Assembly (NCBI GenBank): GCA_964384375.1
Contig: CAYLLN010000020.1
Span: forward strand, 1-64,000
Direction of reading: 5' to 3'
Length of the DNA: 64,000 nt
Origin: CAYLLN01 sp964384375
GTDB lineage: Bacteria; Planctomycetota; Planctomycetia; Pirellulales; Pirellulaceae
Below, piece after piece: positions 58,809-64,000 of this stretch. The notes under the pieces are model-generated. The model saw only the letters and a list, made by a program, of their open reading frames with translations. It did not search any database and was not told the origin of the DNA. Position numbers and translations under genes: made by a program. How positions within the stretch are numbered: the first letter of the stretch is position 1; every line of letters starts with the position of its first letter.

Positions 58809-59738
58809 ATGTCAAAAGCCCTTACTCCCAATCAGGTTGAGCGGGCGCTGGACGTCAGCGAGTCGTCGCTTAAGCGGTGGTGCGACCGCGGCCTCATTCA
58901 GGCCTCCACGACCAGCGGCGGCCACCGGCGCGTGGCGCTCGACTCCGTGCTGCGATTTGTGCGAAGCTCGGGCAAGCAACTCGTTCACCCGGAGCTGCTT
59001 GGCTTGCCCGCTCGGACGGGCCAAGGGCCGCGCACCGTTCGGCGCGCCGCCGAGGACATGCTGCAGGCGCTCTTGGCGGGGGACGAGATTCGCGCCAGGC
59101 AGGTGCTGCAGGATCTGCACGCTGCCGGAGTTCCTTTCAGTAAGATCGGCGACGAAGTCCTCGCGCCGGCGTTTCGAGCCATCGGTGCGGCCTGGGCATG
59201 CGGCCAGGCGGAGGTGTACCACGAGCGGCGGGCGGTCGAGACTTGCTCCCGGGCTTTGCACGACCTGCGGCAGATACTGTCCGCCGCCCCGGCTGGCGCC
59301 CCGCTGGCAATTGGCGGAGCGCCGGACACCGACCCCTATTCACTGGCCGGCGCAATGGTGGAGCTTGTTCTGCGGCAGCGTGGCTGGGACGCGCATCACC
59401 TGGGCTCGCGCCTGCCGCTGGCTACGCTGGTGCGGGCCGTTGATCAACTTCAGCCGAAGCTGCTCTGGCTCAGTGTTTCACATATCGACGACGAGCAGCG
59501 ATTTGTAGCGGAGTACAGTGAGTTCTGGCGACAAGTGAAGGGGCGAGTTGCCGTGGTGCTCGGCGGGCAGGCCCTGCACCTGGACCTGCGGCGTCAGATT
59601 TGCTCGTCGGCATTTTGCGACACCCTGGAGCATTTGGAGGAGTTTCTGCGGGTTGCCCAGTTGAGCGGCGATCAGGGCAAACCAGCGCCAAGCGCAGAGC
59701 AGCCGCCAAAGCCGCGCCGAGGCAAACGAAAACGCTAG
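58809..59738 (+). CDS. MerR/CarH-LitR-like regulator with altered cobalamin-site residues
   Basis: A 309-residue regulator. The MerR-type HTH (TPNQVERALDVSESSLKRWCDRGLIQASTTSGGHRRV) is followed by a cap helix bundle and a B12-binding-like Rossmann domain, the layout of CarH/LitR photoreceptors. The cap motif W-x9-E-H reads W129-x9-E139-R140, so His is replaced by Arg. The lower-ligand motif D-x-H-x-x-G reads DPYSLAG, with Tyr177 at the His position. GG at LGGQAL remains. It may thus not bind cobalamin. ATG 58809 is chosen over TTG 58797. It is divergent from the putative target operon. Confidence 0.85.
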   Translation: MSKALTPNQVERALDVSESSLKRWCDRGLIQASTTSGGHRRVALDSVLRFVRSSGKQLVHPELLGLPARTGQGPRTVRRAAEDMLQALLAGDEIRARQVLQDLHAAGVPFSKIGDEVLAPAFRAIGAAWACGQAEVYHERRAVETCSRALHDLRQILSAAPAGAPLAIGGAPDTDPYSLAGAMVELVLRQRGWDAHHLGSRLPLATLVRAVDQLQPKLLWLSVSHIDDEQRFVAEYSEFWRQVKGRVAVVLGGQALHLDLRRQICSSAFCDTLEHLEEFLRVAQLSGDQGKPAPSAEQPPKPRRGKRKR

Positions 59739-60511
59739 GTACGCCGCTTCGGTGGCCAAGGAAAGAACGCACTGGTCCGGTCCATATATTCGCGGTAGCC
59801 GCTGGTGCGATTGGCGAGTGAGCGTTCCAGCAGCGTGACGCCCGAGATGCGCATGAGCAACACCGACATCACGAGGGGGCTGACGACGACCCACCAGTTG
59901 CCGCCTCCCGCGAGGGCCAGCAGATACAGTCCCCACCACACTAGGAAGTCGCCGAAGTAATTCGGATGCCGCGTATAGTGCCACAGCCCGCGATCCATGA
60001 CTTGTCCGCGGTTGGCCGGGTCGGCTTTGAAACGCGCGAGCTGATAGTCGCCAATCGCTTCGAAGCAAAATCCGATGGTCCAGAGTAGCACGCCCAGCCC
60101 ATCGAGCCAGCCGAGCGGCCGCGCGCTTGCCGCCGCGGAAGCCAAGGGGAGCGAAATCACCCAGATCAGTCCCCCTTGCAGGCCAAAAATCAGCGGCAGG
60201 CTGACAATCCAGAACCGGTCGCCATACCGCTCGCGGAAGGCTCGGTATCGGCGGTCTTCCGGCTTTCCGATGCTTCGCCAGAGTAAATATCCAGCCAGTC
60301 GCAGTCCCCAGATGGTTGTCAGCGTAGCTGCCAACCAGGCTCTGGCCTGGACCTTATCCGCCAGAAACAGACTGCCCCAAGCCGTCGCGACGAAACCCAG
60401 GCCCCAGAAAATGTCCATGATGCTCGCGTTGGCCAGCGGCAGACTGATCAGCCACGCCAGCAGCATCAACGCGGCGATTGCTACCAGATTGGCGAGCAGA
60501 ATGGCGTCCAA
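59735..60511 (-). CDS. DUF1295 / steroid 5-alpha-reductase-like membrane protein
   Basis: A 258-residue membrane protein with about six hydrophobic segments. The C-terminal DRGLWHYTRHPNYFGDFLVWWGLYL and LLERSLANRTSGYREYMDRTSAFFPWPPK match DUF1295, related to steroid 5-alpha reductases and isoprenylcysteine methyltransferases. DUF1295 genes often accompany DUF1365 and CFA genes. It has a TTG start at 60511 (no better ATG). It is convergent with the regulator, overlapping by 4 bp. Confidence 0.87.
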   Translation of the reverse strand: MDAILLANLVAIAALMLLAWLISLPLANASIMDIFWGLGFVATAWGSLFLADKVQARAWLAATLTTIWGLRLAGYLLWRSIGKPEDRRYRAFRERYGDRFWIVSLPLIFGLQGGLIWVISLPLASAAASARPLGWLDGLGVLLWTIGFCFEAIGDYQLARFKADPANRGQVMDRGLWHYTRHPNYFGDFLVWWGLYLLALAGGGNWWVVVSPLVMSVLLMRISGVTLLERSLANRTSGYREYMDRTSAFFPWPPKRRT

Positions 60512-60557
60512 AGCTATTGCAGCCCCTCAAGCAAGTATGGCTCGCGCCGCGCGATTC

Positions 60558-60593
60558 GACGGCGGCAAAACAGAGCACTCTATGTTTGCCGTC
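60558..60593. promoter_or_regulatory. Palindrome in the DUF1295/uvsE divergent region
   Basis: GACGGC...CAAA and TTTGCCGTC are inverted around a core AGAGCACTCT, giving near-symmetry over 36 bp, 27 bp upstream of uvsE. It looks like an operator for the divergent genes. The regulator is unknown. Confidence 0.4.
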
Positions 60594-60619
60594 AAGCGGC
60601 GGCCCATCCCGGACTCCCT

Positions 60620-61549
60620 ATGATTCGCTTTGGCCTGTGCTGTGCGTTTCGCGAGCAGCCGATCAAGCTCGTCAATACAACCGCGGCGGCTGTCGAAAAG
60701 TTATCGCGCGCGGACGCGCTGGCAAAACTCTCGCGCCTGTGCCGGACGAATGCCGAATCTCTACTGGCAGCCCTCGACTTCTGCGCCGGTCACGGCATCG
60801 GCTGTTTCCGCGTCAACAGCCAGATCCTACCGCTCAAGACGCATCCGCAACTGGGATACAATATGGACGAGTTGCCGGACCATGAAGAGATCGTCGGTCT
60901 GTTCACTGACTGCGGCCAGTTTGCGGCCACACACGGGCTGCGCACCTGTTTTCATCCCGACCAATTCGTCGTGCTGAACTCCCAACGCAGCGAAGTTGTG
61001 ACGGCTTCCCTTGCGGAATTGGAATATCAAGCGGAAGTGGCGCAGTGGATCGGCGCCGACGTGATCAACATTCATGCCGGCGGCGCTTTCGGCGACAAGC
61101 CGCGGGCCCTGGCCGTTCTGGAGAAGAATCTCGACCGGCTCTCATCGGCGGTTCGGGAGCGCTTGACCTTCGAGAACGACGACAAGATTTTCACACCCGC
61201 CGATCTCTTGCCACTCTGCCAAAGGGCGGGAGTGCCGCTGGTTTACGACGTCCACCATCATCGCTGCCTGCCCGACAGCCTGACAGTTGAAGAGGCCACG
61301 CGGCAAGCCGCCGCGACATGGAATCGCGAGCCGCTCTTTCACCTCTCCAGCCCGCTGGAGGGCTGGGACGGACCCCGGCCCGAGCGGCATCACGACTATA
61401 TCGACCCAGCCGACTTTCCTGGCCGCTGGAAAGACCTCTCCACTACCGTCGAAGTGGAAGCGAAAGCGAAAGAACTAGCCGTCGAGCGACTCATCGCAGA
61501 TCTGAATGGAGGAGGTTTCCTAACTCCAACCCATCGGAGCTCTGCCTGA
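60620..61549 (+). CDS. uvsE: UV DNA damage endonuclease UvsE
   Basis: A 309-residue TIM-barrel endonuclease of alternative excision repair that nicks DNA 5' of UV photoproducts. Diagnostic pieces are IRFGLCCAF, FRVNSQILPL, CFHPDQFVVLNS, VINIHAGGAFGDK, TFENDDKIFTPADLLPLC, YDVHHHRC and HHDYID, which supply metal ligands. The family length is about 280-320. Its placement beside the light-type cluster fits an induced UV response. ATG 60620 begins directly with conserved sequence. Confidence 0.94.
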   Translation: MIRFGLCCAFREQPIKLVNTTAAAVEKLSRADALAKLSRLCRTNAESLLAALDFCAGHGIGCFRVNSQILPLKTHPQLGYNMDELPDHEEIVGLFTDCGQFAATHGLRTCFHPDQFVVLNSQRSEVVTASLAELEYQAEVAQWIGADVINIHAGGAFGDKPRALAVLEKNLDRLSSAVRERLTFENDDKIFTPADLLPLCQRAGVPLVYDVHHHRCLPDSLTVEEATRQAAATWNREPLFHLSSPLEGWDGPRPERHHDYIDPADFPGRWKDLSTTVEVEAKAKELAVERLIADLNGGGFLTPTHRSSA

Positions 61550-61719
61550 GGTGGGACTTGAATCACTCGTTCACTGTTTGCCCTGTGTCCAGGTGGGCGG
61601 TCAGGCGGGCAGGAGAGTTCTTGCCCCGATTCACCCCGATGCCATTTTTTCCTCCGCCAGAGCCTGCCTACAGTGGCATAAAGGGATGCGGCAACAACCC
61701 CGCCTGCACTCAATTGCTC

Positions 61720-63315
61720 ATGACCCGCTTGCAGCCTGCGACTGAAATCCCTCACCCCGTGGCGGAAACCACCGTCGCTGCCGGCAGCGATCGCGAGCTT
61801 TTGGCCCGGTTTCTGTCCGAGCGCGACGAGGCGGCGTTCGCCGAACTGGTCGTTCGTTATCGCGAGACGGTGCTCGGCGCGTGCCTCAGGATCCTGCGAA
61901 ACGCTCAGGATGCCGAGGATGCGAGCCAGGCCGCCTTTCTCGTGCTGGCCCAGAAAGCCCGCTCGGTCGCCGGCTACGCCACCCTGGGGGGCTGGCTGCA
62001 CGAGGTGGCGCGGCGAACGGCACTCAAGCTGCGAGGCCGGCGGAAGGTGATTCGGACGCTCGCGGACGAGCCCGCCGCCAAGTCGGCCACGCTTTCGGAC
62101 GTTTCGGAGGCGCTCGACGAGGAACTGCAAAAGCTCCCCGCGCAGTTTCGTGAGACGCTCATCCTCTGCTGCCTGGAAGGGCTCAGCCGAGCCGAAGCCG
62201 CCCAGCGACTGGGCGTTTCCGAAGCTGCCGTGAAGGACCGGCTGGAGCGCGGCCGCGAGCTGCTCAGGTCGCGCCTCGTGCGGCGCGGGCTGACGCTATC
62301 GGCCGGCTTCATGGCCCTGTTCCTGGGCGGCACGGGAACGGCCATGGCCGGACCGCCGACTGCGGGCTGTGTTGCCGCCACCGCTCATGCGGCCACGGTG
62401 CTTGCGAGCGGCGGCTCGCTGGCGGGGATGGTCCCCGTCGCGGTCATTTCCCTTACCGATGGAGTTCTCAAGGCAATGCTCTTTCACAAAATCAAAATCG
62501 GCGTGGCGGCCTGTTTGTCCCTGTTGGCCGCGGGCTTCGTCGCCCAGGCCATGCTCATCGACAACCCCGATCGCTTCGAGCAAGGGTTGCGCGGGCATGT
62601 CGTGGATGTGCAGCTCGTGCAGCCCCGCTCGCTGACGTTCACCATCGAGGAGCACGAGGTGGTGCTGAATCTCGACGTGGCGACGGATGCAGCAGTGACG
62701 CTGGCCTATGAGAAGGCGGAGCTGGCCGACATCAAACCGGGGATGTTCCTGGCGGTGAAGCTCGCTTCGGACCACCGGACGATCCGCGAGATCAACGTGC
62801 TGGGGACGACGAAGAACGGTCGCATCGCCAGTTACGACGCGGCGGCGCGGCTCGTCACGGTCGAGGTGCAGAGCGACGATGACGACGAAGATCAGCCCCC
62901 CAAGCGCGAGTCGTACACGGTGGCTGCGGATGCGATCACGAAGTTCGACGAAGGCCCCGGCCGGCTGGACGATTTGGAGCCCGGGTTGGGGGTGACGCTC
63001 GAACTCGCCAAGGATCTGCGGGTCGTCAACGCGGTCTCGGCCGAGTGGCGGCAAGAGGGGGATATCGACGCGGAGGTGACGGCTCGCGATCCGGCGACTG
63101 GGAAGCTCACGATCCTCGCCGACGACACCGAGTTCCAGCGGCAGATCACGTTCGCGGCGGCTGCCAAGGTGTTTCTCGACGGCAAGCCGAGCAAGCAAGA
63201 GGAGCTGAAACCGAACGATCAGCTCGTCTTGCGATTCTCCGCCGATAACGGGGAGGTCGTCGCCTGCCGGGCCACGCGGCCGGTGCCGGAGAAGGACGAG
63301 GAAGAGAGCGAGTAA
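61720..63315 (+). CDS. ECF sigma factor with TM segment and C-terminal extension
   Basis: A 531-residue protein. Residues about 20-180 are a standard ECF sigma: region 2 (LVVRYRETVLGACLRILRNAQDAEDASQAAFLVLAQKA) and region 4 (LPAQFRETLILCCLEGLSRAEAAQRLGVSEAAVKDRLERGREL). Two hydrophobic segments follow (about 190-208 and 252-285). The last 250 residues form acidic beta-rich repeats about 80 residues apart (HVVDVQLVQPRSLTFTIEEHE; NGRIASYDAAARLVTVEVQ; DIDAEVTARDPATGKLTIL). The layout suggests a membrane-tethered sigma with a built-in periplasmic sensor instead of a separate anti-sigma. ATG 61720 is preferred. Confidence 0.87.
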   Translation: MTRLQPATEIPHPVAETTVAAGSDRELLARFLSERDEAAFAELVVRYRETVLGACLRILRNAQDAEDASQAAFLVLAQKARSVAGYATLGGWLHEVARRTALKLRGRRKVIRTLADEPAAKSATLSDVSEALDEELQKLPAQFRETLILCCLEGLSRAEAAQRLGVSEAAVKDRLERGRELLRSRLVRRGLTLSAGFMALFLGGTGTAMAGPPTAGCVAATAHAATVLASGGSLAGMVPVAVISLTDGVLKAMLFHKIKIGVAACLSLLAAGFVAQAMLIDNPDRFEQGLRGHVVDVQLVQPRSLTFTIEEHEVVLNLDVATDAAVTLAYEKAELADIKPGMFLAVKLASDHRTIREINVLGTTKNGRIASYDAAARLVTVEVQSDDDDEDQPPKRESYTVAADAITKFDEGPGRLDDLEPGLGVTLELAKDLRVVNAVSAEWRQEGDIDAEVTARDPATGKLTILADDTEFQRQITFAAAAKVFLDGKPSKQEELKPNDQLVLRFSADNGEVVACRATRPVPEKDEEESE

Positions 63316-63385
63316 CGCAGCCGCTGCTCGGAGCCACCGGGCTTTGTGCATTCCCGCTTACTCTTGTTCACGCGAGGAGATTGCG

Positions 63386-64000
63386 ATGCGTTGCCGCTGG
63401 ATTTGTGGAACTGTCGGGGCGCTACTGGCGGTCGCGCTTCCCATCGTGGCGTATGGGCAAGAGCTGGCTCGCTGGTCGTTTGAAAAAACCGCTGTTGTCA
63501 CCGCCGAGGCATCGGTCGCCAGCGGTGAATCCCGTCGAGTCGATGGCTCGGCACTAAGCTACAGCGACGCGGTTCCTGGCGAGTTCATTTACGACCCGCT
63601 CACCCGCTCGTCGCGCAAAAACGAGGCGAGCGCCGTCTTTACCGGGAAAGAAGGCCAGAGCGACGCGTTGGCGACGACGCTGAAGCTGCCCAAAGAAGGC
63701 GAGAGCCTCACGATCGAGGCGTTCGTGCTGCCCGATGCACAAGCCGGGGGGAATGCCTGGCTCGCCGGCAAATCGCGGACGAGCGATGCCGCTGCGGAGC
63801 TGGCCCTCGAGTGGCACCATCTGGAAAACCAACGACAGACTTGGCATGGCGCCGCGGTCGCGCCGCCCGGTGGACGCGCCGAGCGCTGGCTCGCGGGCCA
63901 CTATTCCTCTTCGACGCGGCTGCACCCCGAAGTGCGCGACTGGCGGCATGTGGCGGTCGTGTACGACGCCCAGGCCAAGACCGTCACGTGCTGGGTCGAT
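63386..64000 (+). CDS. Secreted LamG/concanavalin-like protein (runs past window)
   Basis: 205 codons are present before the edge. A signal peptide (residues 1-24, ending AYGQELA) is followed by a jelly-roll domain: GEFIYDPLTRSS, LPKEGESLTIEAFVLPD, WLAGKSRTSDAAAELALEW and DWRHVAVVYDAQAKTVTCWVD, the LamG-type pattern. It is probably a secreted glycan-binding or FecR-like protein regulated with the sigma factor upstream (70 bp apart). AGGAGA precedes ATG 63386 by 5 bp. Confidence 0.85.
   Translation, partial: MRCRWICGTVGALLAVALPIVAYGQELARWSFEKTAVVTAEASVASGESRRVDGSALSYSDAVPGEFIYDPLTRSSRKNEASAVFTGKEGQSDALATTLKLPKEGESLTIEAFVLPDAQAGGNAWLAGKSRTSDAAAELALEWHHLENQRQTWHGAAVAPPGGRAERWLAGHYSSSTRLHPEVRDWRHVAVVYDAQAKTVTCWVD

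Noticed and set aside
61318..61719. N-terminal extension of the ECF sigma factor
   Set aside because: It overlaps uvsE in another frame and has no sigma similarity. The family N-terminus starts near ATG 61720.

Overview
The window looks like a chromosomal segment of a planctomycete (Planctomycetota, probably Pirellulales-like). The signs are high GC, a very large secreted repeat protein with the N-terminal LEDRMVLSG sorting motif typical of the phylum, EF-hand extensions, an ECF sigma factor with a long C-terminal extension, many sialate-esterase, ceramidase and DUF-type genes in short operons, and generous intergenic space. No rRNA, tRNA, CRISPR array, prophage or complete insertion sequence was found. 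Taxonomy is inferred from content only.

Layout. 1-5 kb: a truncated GAF/HD-GYP signalling protein, a DUF2726 membrane protein, a thioredoxin-fold protein, rsmG and a PilZ-like protein. 5-10 kb, minus strand: glycosyltransferase, hpt and uvrA. 10-12.4 kb: an NfeD/flotillin pair. 12.5-16 kb: a DUF1338 (HglS-type) enzyme, a class III aminotransferase and a flavin reductase. 16.4-20.8 kb: a MacAB-like exporter operon whose adaptor ends in EF-hands. 21-25.9 kb: a 16-repeat cadherin-like surface protein. 26.6-31.8 kb: a YafY-type regulator, a methyltransferase, lpxA and a ceramidase-like protein. 32-37 kb: M20 hydrolase, a DASS transporter, a redoxin and coaB. 36.9-38 kb: a frameshifted GH5-like gene. 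38.2-40.9 kb: an AHL-synthase/FeeM-like acyltransferase followed by a membrane PAS-methyltransferase. 42.7-46.6 kb: pstSCAB. 46.8-52.8 kb: assorted metabolic genes. 52.8-53.9 kb: a decayed gene-poor stretch. 53.9-61.5 kb: a cluster resembling light/singlet-oxygen regulons (MerR/B12-type regulator, flavin amine oxidase, DUF1365, CFA-like synthase, sigma factor, DUF2177, DUF1295, UvsE). 61.7-64 kb: an ECF sigma factor with C-terminal extension and a truncated LamG-like protein.

Three results stand out. (1) Repeats of intergenic type lie in frame inside conserved genes: a palindromic element in the DASS transporter has a clear intergenic sibling at 12.4 kb, and word-repeat insertions sit in uvrA and the class III aminotransferase. 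This recalls Rickettsia palindromic elements. (2) The light-type cluster is headed by a CarH/LitR-like regulator in which both cobalamin-ligand histidines appear to be replaced (Tyr and Arg), so it may sense something else. (3) The FeeM-like acyltransferase plus membrane PAS-methyltransferase pair may be an undescribed lipid-signal synthesis module.
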